From NCBI RefSeq assembly GCF_035222375.1, contig NW_026946363.1, forward strand, positions 5,828,001 through 5,892,000: a stretch of DNA of 64,000 nt, read 5' to 3'. Below are positions 33,779 to 46,900 of this stretch, in pieces. The first letter of the stretch is position 1. Each line of letters opens with the position of its first letter. The notes beneath the pieces were generated by a model, which saw nothing but the letters and a program-made list of their open reading frames with translations, did not search any database and had not been told where the DNA came from. Position numbers and translations under genes: made by a program. Source of the DNA: Podospora pseudocomata (Eukaryota > Ascomycota > Sordariomycetes > Sordariales > Podosporaceae).

Positions 33779-34649
33779 ACTGATGTTGCTTCATTTCAGC
33801 ACAACAAGCGACATCCGGTATGCACCTCTTAACTCTTGTAATAGTTTCTCTGTTTTCCTGTATCAAGTCGAGTGGCGGGAGGCGTATGTATTCAATTGTT
33901 TCCCCTTGTCATCAACATTGGGACGTTTTTTTCTGCTTCGAAAAAAAAAGGCAGGTCGTTGTCTGAAAATAGGAGGGAGACTCCCAGGGCGTCAAGCGAA
34001 GCATGTTTACGAGTATGGTGTTTACGCTTTTTTTGTTTCTGGGACGCAGCATCTTCTGGTCTGGTTTAGAAATGGGCAACAGGGCGGCACAAAATAGCAT
34101 GGAGTTTTTTGGGGGGGTTTGGCGGGCGGTTTTTACCAGTCAGTTTTGCATTTTGCTTATTTTTGTTGGGATGTATTTATGAACTGGGTGGAAAACAACA
34201 ACAAGAAGAACAACAGCAACAAGTGGGCAAATAATGTTTTGGATGGCGGGTTGGTTTTTTTGGGTTTTCGGGGACTAATTTGGGATGTTTTTGTTGTTTG
34301 GGATTGAACATACCTACCTACGACCTGAAGCTGGATGCAGTCAAAGGGTTCTAGCTGGCCATGGATGATGGCCTGTTTTTGCACAAAGATATACACAGAA
34401 GAAATGAGTACATGTGAGGTAGATAGTAATGAAAGAGGTAGAACCCCAGTTTTCTGATAATTCTGGACTTTGTTTGACCTTGGGTTTTGGTGATGATGGA
34501 AGATGTACTCCACCAACTCAGGGGCTTCAGGGGGGTTTGATCCGGAGGTATCACGTGATTGGCTCCTCGGCAGTTGCATTTCTTCAACTCTGCCCTCTTG
34601 GGTGTACCGTCGCTCGGGTAAGAAAGGAGAGGAACTGGCTGGTATAGAT
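33779..34649. other. Intergenic region downstream of Myb-like gene
   Basis: T/G-rich 3' sequence with homopolymer runs (for example around 33925-33950 and 34105-34120). No gene was seen. Confidence 0.5.
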
Positions 34650-35790
34650 AGACAGTTCCGTAGTATATAATATAAGTTATAATCGTTAGTATTTTAGCTA
34701 TCATGATTAAAATACACTATTATATACTCTTTAGCTACACCGAACTAGGATTGATTAAAAGTACTTTTAACTAACATCCCTTTTAGAAGTTCTGGATAGA
34801 GGTTCGTCACACGGAGACGTTACGCTGAAATATTACCAGTTTCTTATTAGGTCGACGAATTTAGTTAACTCCCACAGAGAATATAAGGAGGGCTGGAAGT
34901 GCCTTAGAAACGAACAGGACTACGCAAGAAGACAGTCACAAGCGTTAAGAGACAAGTTAAGGGAGTATTACGAAAAGTAACGTGGCAGCAGTGACCTCCA
35001 CCCCATCGCCGAAGGAGCTCTAAGGGAGCGCCGACTTTGCCTGTGCTAGGCATCGAACCACTGGACGCTTACGAGGACGAAGACGACTACGAGGTCGTTG
35101 AACCAATGCCTATCTACCAGCCAACACCCCTTACATCGCCCAAGCCCAAGCACAGTAACCGCACCACTCGTATTTACACCACTCGCATCCGGCGTCACGT
35201 TCGTCGAAGGCTCCCTCCTCCACACACGGTTCTACCCCCAGCAGCAGAAGCAAGCGAAAAGCTTCGTCCTCACAATCATCCCACGGGTCTTCCGGACATA
35301 TTAGTAAGTACAGAAGCTACTGGAAGAAGGACGCTATGAGCGGACGTTACTACCACACGTATTCGGATAGCACCGTCTCTTAGTTTAACGACGAGGACGA
35401 CGGACGCGATTAAGTACTCTCTCTAGGATATCGACTATAAAGGAGGGGAAACCTATTATAACCTGCTAAGCCATGTTAGCGTTGCAAATACATAAGTCCG
35501 GTTAGTTACGCAACTACGGTAAGCCACGAGGCCAGGAACGACCCCAAGACAATTAACCATAGGGTAACGGCACCGAGATAAATGGTATATAACCTGCGGG
35601 TAGGGGGATATTAAACGACCAGGTGCTAGTGGCACCTAGAATAGTACCTGTGATGCGGTGTCTTAAGCGAGTCACCGGACACAGCTCCCCAACAGGCTCG
35701 GCTTGTTGCTTGAGAATTATTTAGGAGTAGCGGGCTTCCCTCGCTGCTTATACTAGTCCCTACCTAGACAGCTCTTAATCCAAGTCTTTG
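34650..35790. repeat. AT-rich, RIP-like relic of unidentified origin
   Basis: The first 120 bp are very AT-rich and full of TA dinucleotides. The remainder has coding-like stretches riddled with TAA/TAG-type stops, the pattern expected when repeat-induced point mutation turns CA into TA. I cannot identify the family, find no clear terminal repeats and see no conserved polymerase or transposase motif. It may be an old mobile element or a mutated duplicate of a host gene. It is clearly broken, with many breaks, and old. The intact RID methyltransferase at 53527 shows that the organism has a RIP-type enzyme. Confidence 0.4.
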
Positions 35791-36470
35791 TCTGATTCTC
35801 AGAGGAAGAAGCAACACGCCTCACGCCACCCTTATTGCCCAGTTGCTGCCTGACTTTCCACCAACATAAACCCTGCACCAACAGACCCCCTTGCCCTAAC
35901 GTACCAGAGTAAGAGTCTGGGCGTAACCGCTTGCCGTTCAAAGTGATCCCTTCTGAAGATGACTAGCTTCTTGGTCGTCACAGTAGTCGTGACCTCTCGC
36001 TTGATGACCTCCTGTCGACGCCCTTTGTGTTATTGTAGGTTTGGTGCCGTTGCAAGGGGGCCAGGTGAAGGTGGAGATGTGATAGGAGGTGATTATGACA
36101 AGGTGAAGATTCTGCATCTCGCCCTGTCGGTATATGTAAAAATAGCAGGAGCTCTGGGGTTGGGTGTTGTTGGTTGGGTTCTGAAGGCGATGTTTGCCTC
36201 GTTTCTCATACAGAGTTCTGTTATGATGTATCTGTTTGACTGATGGGCCATCTCACACCAACCGTCATCTAGCTGCAGCAGCTGTGGTGACTACTCTGCC
36301 TATTTTCGCAATCTAATCACCCATACTCGGTCAAGGCTGGAGACAACCACCCTCTGAGAGTGTGCCATGCAAACAATCCAATCGATTCCAAAATCGTTTA
36401 CTTCTAAAGCTCATAACTCCATCACATGACACATAAAATATAGACTTTATAGCCTTTCCCCTATCCACCA
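35791..36470. other. Intergenic region, 3' of the coiled-coil protein gene
   Basis: This is 680 bp with no supportable gene. The right end is presumably the 3' untranslated region of the minus-strand gene. Confidence 0.5.
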
Positions 36471-38930
36471 TCATCTGTGCCCCCCAAGAGGATCCTCCAC
36501 CTCTCTCAACTCCCCCTCCTCTCCAGCTCCAATCTCCTCAACCAACCCCCTCATCACCGGCTCCAGCGTCTCCATCCCACTCAGCTGCGACATCCCCGGC
36601 CAAGGCCACTCCCTCTTCCCCAGACCGCTTTCCCCACCCCTCTCTTCCTCTTGTCTCTGTTCAACCTCCCTAACGCGCCTCGTAAACATTGTCCCAAAGT
36701 CCCCTCCCAGCAACGACACCCCCGCATGCCGTGACGGCAACCGATCAACCGCCACCCCCTGCCCCCCCTGACTGTACGAATGCAGCAACAGGTCATCATT
36801 ACTCGGATCCCAATAATGCGAGCTCACATCAGAGGTATTCCTTGTCTGTGGCGGCTCGTAGTACCGGGAATGATAACCCGCCGGGATGGGTGGGTTGGAG
36901 TGGGAGAGGTGTCGGTAGTCAAGGGAGTCACTGTCGTTTGTGGAGGCCTCTGAGGAGATACGGTGGCGAGGGTAGGGATTGTGGTGTTGAGGGCAGGGGT
37001 TGCGGTGTTGAGGGCAGGAGTAGTGTTTCCTCCTTGTGGTGGTGGTGGTGGTGGTGGTGACTCTGGGCGTGGCGTCCCCCGAGGCGATGTCGCTTGTGCT
37101 TTTGTAGGTGCTCAATGTAGATCTGGAAGAGGGTAATCGGCGGGCCAGGCGCTCGATCAGGGGGATGAGGGTGTTGAGCCAGCGGTTGTTGACCGATTCT
37201 AATCTGTCGAGGCGTTGAACTAATAGTTCAATTTCGTGGTTGTGGGTGTAGCGGAGTTCTTCGTATTGACGTAGGAGGTTCTGGTGGGACTCTGACCGGG
37301 GGACGGCTGCTGGAGAGGCACGACGGAATGAACAAGCCGTTGGTGGTCGGGTAGGGAGGGTGCTATAGGAGGTGCTTGTTGAAACTGTTGGAACGAAACT
37401 CGAGTGTCGCGCGAGAATGAGATGTTCAATAGAGGTCGTGCTTCGCATGTCGGAGAAGCTGGGCATATGGCGGACTTTTCGTCCATGATGTTGAGAGTGG
37501 GGGGACGTGTCGGAGCCGGTGATGTGAATCTCAGGGGTGCTGTGGAGAGGGGAAACAGTGCTTCTTTTGCTGACAAGACTGCGCTGCTCCTTCAAACGAG
37601 GAGCTGGTGACTGGCGTGCTGAGACTGGCTGCACATCAACAACGGTCATGATGGGTGTGATACGGAAAGTGCAAGAGGGTTTCGGTTTGGGTGATAATGG
37701 CGAGAAAGGTTCTAGAGGCGGAAAGATCGAAGCGTCCCTTGATTGGAATGACAGAGGGTGAGGGCTCATAGGTGTGCAGTGTCTCGTCGACGGAATGTCC
37801 TCTCTGTCGCTTTGTTCCGCATCCAGGGGGTCTTGGATAGCAGCCAGCGTGTGTTGTCGAAGGAACATATTGGAGGTATGAGCGGTGGCGGTGTCATCAC
37901 GTTTGATGCCCATGGCAGGGTGCTCATCTGCGAGACTTCGAGGATTGCTCATGACGGTATGAGGTCGAGTGTCGACAGTGACGACATCTACTGGAACGAA
38001 ATCTGATATCGAGCCTTTTGGGAGCGGTGTCAGCTCATGGGGGGAAGGGATAGTAATCATGCTGTGGGCACCGACCGAAGAGTTTGCCATCCGCGAGGGT
38101 GGCCGAGATTGTGTCCGGCTCCCAGTCCCCCCCTGTGCTATGGGTTCTGCGGCCGAGAGCACGCGGTCAGTAGAGAGCCTTTCCATTGGCGACTCTGGCG
38201 ACGGGAGCATCGGGAACAACTCCTCACTGTTGGCACTTGTACTGTCGTTGGTGGTGCCTGAAGCAACCGATTCGCTAGACTCACGCTTCTCTTCTTCTAC
38301 TGGCGGCAGAATCGTGACAGTGCCAGCCCGTTCGTCATCTGAAGGCGGCGGGGTGGGCTCTTGGGTAGGCTCATCAAGATGGTCGTACTCAATAGGTATC
38401 GATATGGCGATGTGGCGATAACCACCAGTAGTTGTTCCAGCAACAGCTGTATCTGGCAGCCGAATCACGCCACCAGATGCGGGCCTTCCGTCCTTCTTTT
38501 TCTTTCCTCTCTTGACCTTCTTCTTCCAAAATGACCAAAATGGGCGTCTCTTCTTCGTGGTGACAGGCGGAGACTCAAACGTGTCAGGAATGGACATGTA
38601 ATTCTGGGGTGGTGGCGAGGTGTTGCGGAGAAACTCAATCAGGGCCCTCGAGCTATCCCTGTCGTTCGCCCTTTTGATCTTGCGCCGAATGACGTCCTCG
38701 TCGGTGTCTGGGCGGAAAATGTCGGTGAGAATGCTCGAAGCATTTGAAAGCTTGCGGAAGGTCTTGGGCCGGCTGTACTGGGATATTTGGCTGTCCATTT
38801 CTTCCAGCTCGTTTGAATGGATGGTGGTCTCCAGAGAGCCGCCTCGCCTGTTGCGCAGATGGGAACTGTCTTCCACCACAATCACAGTCTCCCTCTGCAC
38901 TCGTATCCCGCCAATGTTTTCCGAAGACAT
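36471..38930 (-). CDS. Large disordered protein with a C-terminal coiled coil (819 aa)
   Basis: A single exon from ATG. I do not recognise a named family. The length, intact frame and protein-like composition make it a real gene. A strongly basic patch (KKRRPFWSFWKKKVKRGKKK) at about residues 125-150 could be a nuclear signal or membrane-binding patch. The centre is Ser/Pro/Thr-rich and disordered. A probable coiled coil lies at about 545-595 (QYEELRYTHNHEIELLVQRL). Next comes a poly-Thr run from a microsatellite, then His/Pro/Tyr-rich sequence and an acidic end. There is no signal peptide and no catalytic motif. It could be a scaffold protein. Another upstream exon cannot be excluded. Confidence 0.75.
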   Translation of the reverse strand: MSSENIGGIRVQRETVIVVEDSSHLRNRRGGSLETTIHSNELEEMDSQISQYSRPKTFRKLSNASSILTDIFRPDTDEDVIRRKIKRANDRDSSRALIEFLRNTSPPPQNYMSIPDTFESPPVTTKKRRPFWSFWKKKVKRGKKKKDGRPASGGVIRLPDTAVAGTTTGGYRHIAISIPIEYDHLDEPTQEPTPPPSDDERAGTVTILPPVEEEKRESSESVASGTTNDSTSANSEELFPMLPSPESPMERLSTDRVLSAAEPIAQGGTGSRTQSRPPSRMANSSVGAHSMITIPSPHELTPLPKGSISDFVPVDVVTVDTRPHTVMSNPRSLADEHPAMGIKRDDTATAHTSNMFLRQHTLAAIQDPLDAEQSDREDIPSTRHCTPMSPHPLSFQSRDASIFPPLEPFSPLSPKPKPSCTFRITPIMTVVDVQPVSARQSPAPRLKEQRSLVSKRSTVSPLHSTPEIHITGSDTSPHSQHHGRKVRHMPSFSDMRSTTSIEHLILARHSSFVPTVSTSTSYSTLPTRPPTACSFRRASPAAVPRSESHQNLLRQYEELRYTHNHEIELLVQRLDRLESVNNRWLNTLIPLIERLARRLPSSRSTLSTYKSTSDIASGDATPRVTTTTTTTTRRKHYSCPQHRNPCPQHHNPYPRHRISSEASTNDSDSLDYRHLSHSNPPIPAGYHSRYYEPPQTRNTSDVSSHYWDPSNDDLLLHSYSQGGQGVAVDRLPSRHAGVSLLGGDFGTMFTRRVREVEQRQEEERGGESGLGKREWPWPGMSQLSGMETLEPVMRGLVEEIGAGEEGELREVEDPLGGHR
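37035..37059. repeat. (TGG)n microsatellite coding for poly-Thr
   Basis: About eight threonine codons (ACC on the minus strand) follow PRV and precede RRKHYSCPQH in the 819-aa protein. Confidence 0.85.
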
Positions 38931-40926
38931 GATGACGAACGTGCTTGATAATTACTGACTGCGATCCATGTTAGTCATCTACGGAAGGTGTCTCCGGGGT
39001 CACTCACTGGGTAGGTAGGCGGACCTCTCCAAAACCCAGCTCTTGGTCCCTCAAATATCGGATAAGGGGTACGATATTAACCAGGGCAATGACCCCTTCT
39101 CTTCAAAAAGGAAACCAAAAAAAGAAAATAATGGCTTAGAAAATAACTTTGGTCATCCAATCATCAAAACTGCTAGAGACTCTGCACCATGTTTGCCGCA
39201 AGGGAAGACGAACGAATGCGAACAAGTCCCGTCAGGGCATGAAGACTATATAGAAACAAAAGAGGGAATGAACTCACCCTTCCCAAAATGCGAGATGAGT
39301 CGACTATTAACCAAGTAATCGCCCACTCCCCCTCCCCCTCCACGACCTCAACTCCAAACAAACATTTCCTTCTACTAAGCTCCCTTAGTCCCAAGCAACG
39401 CGCATGAGAAAAGCGTCATCTGAGCGTGGCAAGCTTCCCAGCAGTTATCACCGTCTGAGCGCTCGCGAATAAACCCGAGCTAGCTGATAACCAGCGTCTT
39501 TTAGGTAATATCCCATCTCTCATCCTAGAAATAATCGCACCCGTCCCGACAAACCCGGCAGATTCTACACGCCTACTTCCATTGTGTGTTCACCTCAGCC
39601 GAACCTCAAACATCCGCTCCCAGAATGGCGAGCATGGCAAAGCAACAACAAACAACATCCCCAACCTGCCGAGGCAGCCCCGATCCAAGGTTCAACGCTC
39701 CGTCCCGATTCCCAAACCCCTGCGCTAGCTCCCGAAAGACTTGGGCCCCCCCCCCTCCCAGCGCGTCCACACGACCTACTACTGACGACAAAACCCAGGA
39801 CCTGACGATCTCTGTTTCGACTCGGGAAAACAACCCCCGAAATCAGATATGCGTTACCATATCTCCAGTTGAGCTCTCGCAACTTGTGTACCCGAGGCAT
39901 CCCTCTCTCTTCAACAACACCTCCCCTCAGATAGCAACTGGTATGCGTGGCATCAACTGGTTGCCTTCCTGCAATGCCCGCCCAGTCCTCCCAGTCCTCA
40001 AGCACGTATTATGCATCCCGACTCACATACATATGCAAAGACGATCTGTTTCAGATTCAAAATAAAACACGCCGTACCAATTTTCTGCAGGCTAACTGCA
40101 TCTCCTGCACTTCCCCAACGTCTTCAACGTCCTCGTCATATCAACGCCAAGCCCCCCGTCCTGCCAAGCCCACACAGTCGGAGAATATCTACCAATCAAG
40201 CAGCTTCTCCCATCTCATCCCCATAAAATAAGCTTCTGGTCGATCGTCAACCGGCGGATCGGTGATCTTGGTAATGGAATCCACTGTCAACAACGTCGAC
40301 CGGGCCAGCACCGTTCGCTAGAAGGTGGTAAACATTGGCATCAGTCCCAGTAAATCTGGGAAGAAGGTTCCCATGATGGGGAAAAGAAGAAGGAGGGGGA
40401 ATCCATCGTGCTGTATAGCATGCCTGTCGATGAACAAGCGGAGCCGTAGCACCCATGATGGTGTGTCCGAGGTTCGAATCTCATCAATGCCAGGTTGACA
40501 TCGAGTACAATCACGATTTGTGCAGCAGCCACGTTGTTGCACCCAAAGCCCTCACCTCGCCTCACGTAGCCATCTCACGAACCCTCTCAACCCTCACCTC
40601 AAGCAACCATCTCCCCACTCTAAAACTAGAGCCCCAGCCCCAGAGCCATGGCATAAACCCTCTATGGTCGCTTCTACAAATATCTAAGCATGAAATCTTC
40701 ATGGTTAACCCCCCGCTCCATGACTGTGGCCAACCAATGCCACCAAATGCCTTTGTCTAGCCATGAAAATGCCCAAGGCCTTCCCACTGATGAGCATAGT
40801 ATATAAACCATAAAAAAACAATAAAACCGATATTTGCCGTGACCGGAGGACGCATAAAGTCGTTTTTAAACGTCAAACACGCCCTCCCACTATCTCCAAA
40901 CGTATCATGAGCCACACGTCTCTCGG
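38931..40926. other. Long gene-poor region, 2.0 kb
   Basis: Overlapping frames (39586-40065 plus, 39595-40005 minus) are low-complexity, Ser/Pro/Thr/Gln-rich, and do not resemble known proteins. A tRNA B-box-like GGTTCGAATC occurs at 40471-40480 but without a foldable tRNA around it. I see no gene. Confidence 0.45.
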
Positions 40927-43900
40927 TTAACGTCTTGGCCCTGGTTTCCGCCTAATAAAGGGGTCGCTCGCTGGCTTGCGTGCTGGCGGTACCGGTCCCT
41001 ATTTCATCCATCAGCACTCCCCTGAACTGGCAGGACACATCTATGACTTACCCTAGATCCGGGCGGGGGTCCACTAGGCCTCTGGCCCTGTCCATTAGGC
41101 GGCCCGTTCGGTCTCGGGCCCTGTCCTGGTCCCGGCCCATTCGCCACCTGAGGCTGCTGACCCCATTGCTGCGGACGTGGAGGTTGAGCCGCAGGTGGCC
41201 TCTCCGGGGGCGCCAGGCCCAACACCTCCATAGCTGACGGGTCGATGGGTGGCTTCACCGTGGCTGCTCTCGGCATGACTGGTGGAGCGGCATTCATATT
41301 GTGACGCGCCGCATTCGCGTTCTGTTGAATCTAATTGTAGAGTGTCAGTCGTCTGCGTTCTTGATTCTTCGTTTCGTTCCATGTCGATATTCACCTTTTT
41401 GGACGGGCGGCCGTCGTCGTTGCTATCGCGCGCCCGCTTCTTTCCTGTTGATCCAACCGTTGGCTGGATAGTGGGCGGCATGTCATCACGAGGACCGCTT
41501 GGGCGACGATATGGCAGGTTGGCTGGAGGCGCATCAGGCATCTCCACATTAGAAGAAGGCGCATCAGGCATCTCAACATCTTCGGTTGGGCGTGGGCGAG
41601 ATGGTGCAGGAGGGGGGGCACCCAGCTGTTTAAAGGCGGCAGCTGGCAACTGCGGACCACGGCTGTCCAGCATGGCCAGAATGTTACCGGTGGTGTACCG
41701 GTCACGCTCCTTGGCGTCCTCAATGAGCTTATTCCAGTATTCACCCTGCTGAAGCGCCCGGGAGTCGCCCAAAATCCACAGGGATGACTTGGCACGTGTC
41801 AGACCGACGTTCATGCGGCGAATATCAGTCATGAAACCGATACCACCAGTCGGGCTGGCACGAACGCAAGAGAAGATGATGATCTCACACTCACGACCCT
41901 GGAACGCATCGGTAGTGTTGAACTCGATCTCCTCTGTAATGCCCTCACCATACTTGTCGGTGAACCTCTGTCGCAATCTGTGAAGCTGAGCCTTGTAGGG
42001 AGTAATGATGCCGATCTTGCCTCTGGCATCGACGTTGCTGTAGTCAGAGCGGAAGCGCTGGTACAGTTTCATAGCTACCTTGAGCTCTTCCTCGTTAACC
42101 AGGGACTGGTTTTTAGGCCCACGCGATTGCGAACCCTTGACATCAAAGAACCGGTAAGGGCCAAGATAGACGCTCTGGTGCCACGGCTGGAGACGCAAGC
42201 CTGCCATGTCGGCGCCGTCTTGGAGCAACCCTTCGTAAAACTCCTTGCTTGGGAACCTGCTGATTTCGGGGTGCATGCGATACTGCATGTCGAGCAGGTG
42301 GACATCTTTGGCGTGGTTCTTTTGCATGCGGACGAACAAGCTCTGGTCGTAGCCGTATCTAGCAGCAGACTGAGAGAGAACGGTAGGCGGCAGCTGCTTG
42401 GGATCACCGACCAGAATGCATTTTGAGCAGCCATACTTGAGCGGAATGAGTGCACTAAGCTCCACACATTGGGCCGCCTCATCAATGATGACCGTCTCAA
42501 ACTCGACATTGAGATTCTTGAACATCTCGTGGCCGCTACCGCTCAGTGTGGCACACAAGACCTGAGCTTTGTCGAGAATTTCTTGCTGAACCTGTCGGCG
42601 TTTGATCTCGACCTCACGTTGGAACGTGTTTCCACTGCTCTTGTCGGCCTCGATGCGAGCTCCGATGTGGGCACGGCGTTTCATCAGGTCGTCGTACTCT
42701 CTCTTCAACTTGTTCATCAACTGATGATCATCGGCAGCTTGAGCAGCATCAAGCTGTGGCCGAAGCTCGGAGAGTTTGACCTTGATCTCGCCAGCTTCCT
42801 TGTGCATTTGCTCGCGGTCGCTGGGTCCACTGCTGTTGATCACCGCTTCCATCCGTGCCTTGACTTGCTCATCCAGGGTCACGTCTTTAACACCAGCGTT
42901 GATAGCGTCAGTTCGACCGAGACGCAGCACCTCGATCTTGTGGTGGGTTCCGTTCATTGTCTTTACGCCCTGCTTGAGACGCAAGACCAGCTCATCCACG
43001 GCTGCGTTACTGGGGGCACAGACAAGCAGCTTCCTGGCCGGGGCTGTGGTGGGTTTTGCCGTGAGTCCCGGCCGAGAGATGCTGACGGCACCATTGGAAC
43101 CCTTGAGAGAGTTCGACAACAGGCAGCCAACCATGGCGACAATGGTTTTAGTCTTGCCCGTACCCGGAGGGCCCTGTACCAAAGTAAACCCATCATTCTC
43201 CTTCGCATTCAAGATGGCCTTTGCTTGCCCAAGATTGAGTTGGTAGTTGTCCATCACCCCTTTGATAGCCTGATCGCCAAAGTTGAGCATCGGCGACGGC
43301 TCAGCCTTGAGAACCTCATCCATCAAGTCATAGTACTGCAAGCTTTCCAGAGCAGCATATTCGCGCTCGATTGTGGTCATGTTGGTGATCTTGACCACCG
43401 AGAACTCGCTACCCGGAACAAGGACCTGATGGATTGGATTTCCCCTACCATTCAACCGATAGACAACCTCGACGATGTCTTTCTTGTAGGTTGTCTTCCA
43501 GATACGAGAAAGACAATGCAACTCCTCCGGTTGGTTCAAGGGATCCTCTCCTCTTGACATCAAAACAATGTCGCCTTCCGAGAGACCACGGTCTTTGGAA
43601 ACCGCAGCAGGCACCGAAGCCGTGACCTCGACAAACTTGTCAACCGCCATACGACTCAAAACCTTGATCCCAAATTGCTTCGAGGTAGTTTCATCCTTGG
43701 CCGTCACGAACGACCGCCAGGCTTCATTGATGAGCAGGGGGAAAAACGTTTGCTTGTAGCTGACGGGATCGTTGTACGTGTTGGAGACTTCCGCACAGCG
43801 ATACCCATTTGGAGGGTCATTCCCTTCATGAAAAATATCCCATTCAAGAATCGCAAGGTGAAGTGTGTCCATCGGGGGGATCAAACGAGCACGCATATCC

Positions 43901-46900
43901 TTGGCGGACCGCATGAGCTTGACCTTCTTCACAGGTCCGCGGTTCTTCGCCATCAAGAGCTCAAGACGACGTTGATCAGCCTCGCTCAAGGTCTTGTTCG
44001 CCTTCTTGGCCTTGAGAACAATCACCTCATCATCATCATCCGACTCGTCCTCGTCCTCCGAAGACGACCCAACCATGATTTCGTCCTTCAACGCCGGGGC
44101 ATGGTCTTTGCCCTTTGCACCAGCGATGCCTTGCAAACCAGAGCCTTCACCTGCCACAATCTTTGTCGGCGCACGCAAAGCTCTGGCCTTGGCAATAGCT
44201 TCGGCGTCACGCTTGGCCTTCTCGGCCTTCTCCCTAGCTCGCGCCTCCTTGAGAGAGGCCTGCTTTGCAGAAATAGCGGCTGGACTAAGCACTGTTGGCT
44301 GCTTGGGCTTGACAATCTCGGACTTCAGCTGCTCCAGCTTCGACTTGTTCTTGTCATACGTCGGTGTGAGGCTGAGCAGAGGATCTTTGTAGTCCTTGGA
44401 GGTCGCCTTGAAGAAGTCAAGCTTGCTCTGCTTGAGAGCGCGCTCTCTAGCCTCTTTCTCGCCGGGTTTGATGCCCATGAACTGCTCCTCGATCACGGCA
44501 TCCTCTCCGAGAGCCTTGAGTAGTTCAATGCGCTGCTCGTCCGTCAGATTTGTCTTAGTAGGATACTCTGGCCTGGCGCCATGTGATCGCTTGGCGTCCT
44601 TGATCATCTTGCCCAGGTGTAACAAGGTGTTTGGAGGCAGTGCCATGTCCTGCTGCTTCATTCTGGTGATCAGCTGCTTGACGATCCTGATAATACCAGA
44701 GATAAGGTACTGATCACGGAGCTGAAGCATGTCCACCAGCGAGAAAGAATAGAACCGAGGCGGCTCGAGGACATCCCTCATGGCGTCTGAGGCCGGGATT
44801 CCAGTTTCACTGCTCTCTTGGTGGCTTAGAGCAGAGGCAAGAACACCATCTTGCTCAAACAGCTTGTTGGCGAGCTCCATGACATCTCGACAAAAGTCCT
44901 CCATCACCTTCTTCTCGACCATCTCGTGCCACTTCCTCATCATCCTAAACGAGTGATCGATGGCCCTCCAAACACTTCTCCACCAGCTCTTGACGACGGC
45001 CCGCTCATCGGCCGTCAGGGTCTTGCGTCTCAACTGACCGGACGATGGATCGCAAAGGCCATTCAGTACGAAGTCGCTGCACTGGAGGATGGGGATCATG
45101 TGAGTCCAAGGTGCACCTTCACCCTTGTACGCCGAGATGGTTTCAACAGCATTGGTGATAGCTTGCACAAACGGCTGGAAATGCCTCTCCACCATCCTTT
45201 CAATGGCATCGCTACGAACCATTTCGTCAGTTATGGCCTTGATCAGCTCAAAGCCAGCTTCGCGAATTGCCTCTTCGCCATGGATGAGCGATGACACGAT
45301 GGCTTGGATCGTCCTGCCATAACTGGAGCACAGGTTTGCTAGCTCTGACTGCGTAAAGTCGGTCATGCGGTTCAGGACTTTTCCAATAGCAGCTGTTTGT
45401 TGTTGATATCGATTGTTGAATACCTCGTGTTCCTTCTTGAGCTTCTCCTTTCGCTTAGGGATGAACTTCTCGATGGCACGTAGCGGCAGGGTAGCTTGTA
45501 GCATAGCTTCTGCCAGTTCGAAATGGCCGAGCTGAGAGGGCCAGAGCATCTCAAGAAAAGACTCCCACAGTTTCCCGGAATCCCTATTCATAATATTTTG
45601 GACTGGCCGGCGATCAACTAGGGCCTTCCATTCGATCTCCGTGGCTCGCGCATCAAGGGCCAAAGCTGAGTGAATAATGGCTATGCCGGCCTTGGAGAGA
45701 CCGATGTTGTATGTGTCCCCAGGCCTCAGCTTTCCGGCCCCAATGATGACTTCACCATACTGGAGTACTTTGTTCAGCAGCTGATTGACCGTGATGAGGG
45801 ATGTCTGTGTGTCGAATGGGTTCTCTGGGTCCAAGAAGCCCTTCAAGCATTCGTGGAGAGCAACCAAACCCGAGAGAGTGCAAGTAGCGTGTGCTGAGCG
45901 GTCGCACGACGGATCCTGCCGAAACGTGCTCAGGAGATGCTGCAAAACAGTATCGCATGCATCTGAGCGCTGGATTTGCGGCAGTGAACGTATGAAGGCC
46001 ATTAGCCAGCCAGCCAATGCCGGTACCTTGTCGCCACTGTCACCTCCCGATTCCATCCTCTCGGGCAGAAGCGAATTGTTCAGGAGCGGACGAAAGCCTG
46101 GGCTCATGAAGATTTGCTCCACCAAGGTGCTGGGCGAAAGCTGAGCAAACGCAGCCCAAAACGCTTTGGGTGCCTTTTCCATGAGACCTTGGAGTCCTTG
46201 CAAGACCGACAACAGGGCCTCGTCTGAATCCGTCATCAAGTGCTCCAAGGCAAGAAAATAAATATTGGGCGAGACCTCCATTGCTCGAAGCCAGTTCACA
46301 ATTTGTTTCTCGCCCAACAGCCGCAGTATTTTCGAAAAGCCCCGCCAGAATCTGGGTATCTTATCTGGAGTGTTGCCCCCTCTGCTCATCGAAACCCACA
46401 GGATTGACTCTGTCAACCAGGGAGATACGGCCCAATCCCACTCGTCCTGCTTCAAGCTTTCGGGTTCTCGCCGGTCCCAAGCGGCCTCGGCAAAGTCCCT
46501 CTTGTACTTTGACTCGGAGAAGAGAAAGGACGTCATCGATGGAAGCAAACCGCCAGGCAGTTTGGCGGGCTTCTTACGCTGGGTGTTCTCAAAAACATAG
46601 TCAAAGTCCTGGATGCGATCCTTGAACGCAAGATACTTCCAACTGCAGAGTGCCTCGAAGAGAGCCAAGACTGCCGAGATGCTGTGCTGGACCAACTTCG
46701 TTGTTGTCATCGGACCATTCCTTTCAAGTATCTCTCTGGCTTCCTTCAACCCACGATCGATGCGTACCCTGTCGAAATCGTCCAGGTGGGTTTCCATGAC
46801 ACGGATATGCTCAGGGCGCAGGCATCTACAGCACATTAGAACCAACCTTTGGGTACTCAAGTCCGCCTGATAACTACTTACTCGGGGAGGCGTTGCAGAA

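Noticed and set aside
35030-35060. GGTTCGATGCC on the minus strand as a tRNA B box
   Set aside because: It lies in the decayed relic, no cloverleaf forms around it, and one base differs from the consensus.
40430-40500. GGTTCGAATC, a perfect B-box core, suggesting a tRNA gene
   Set aside because: No 5-bp T stem forms around it, no matching acceptor stem was found within tRNA distance, and there is no convincing A box upstream.
42469-43557. 362-codon plus-strand frame inside SEN1
   Set aside because: It is the antisense shadow of the Sen1 helicase core, whose motifs are all present on the minus strand.
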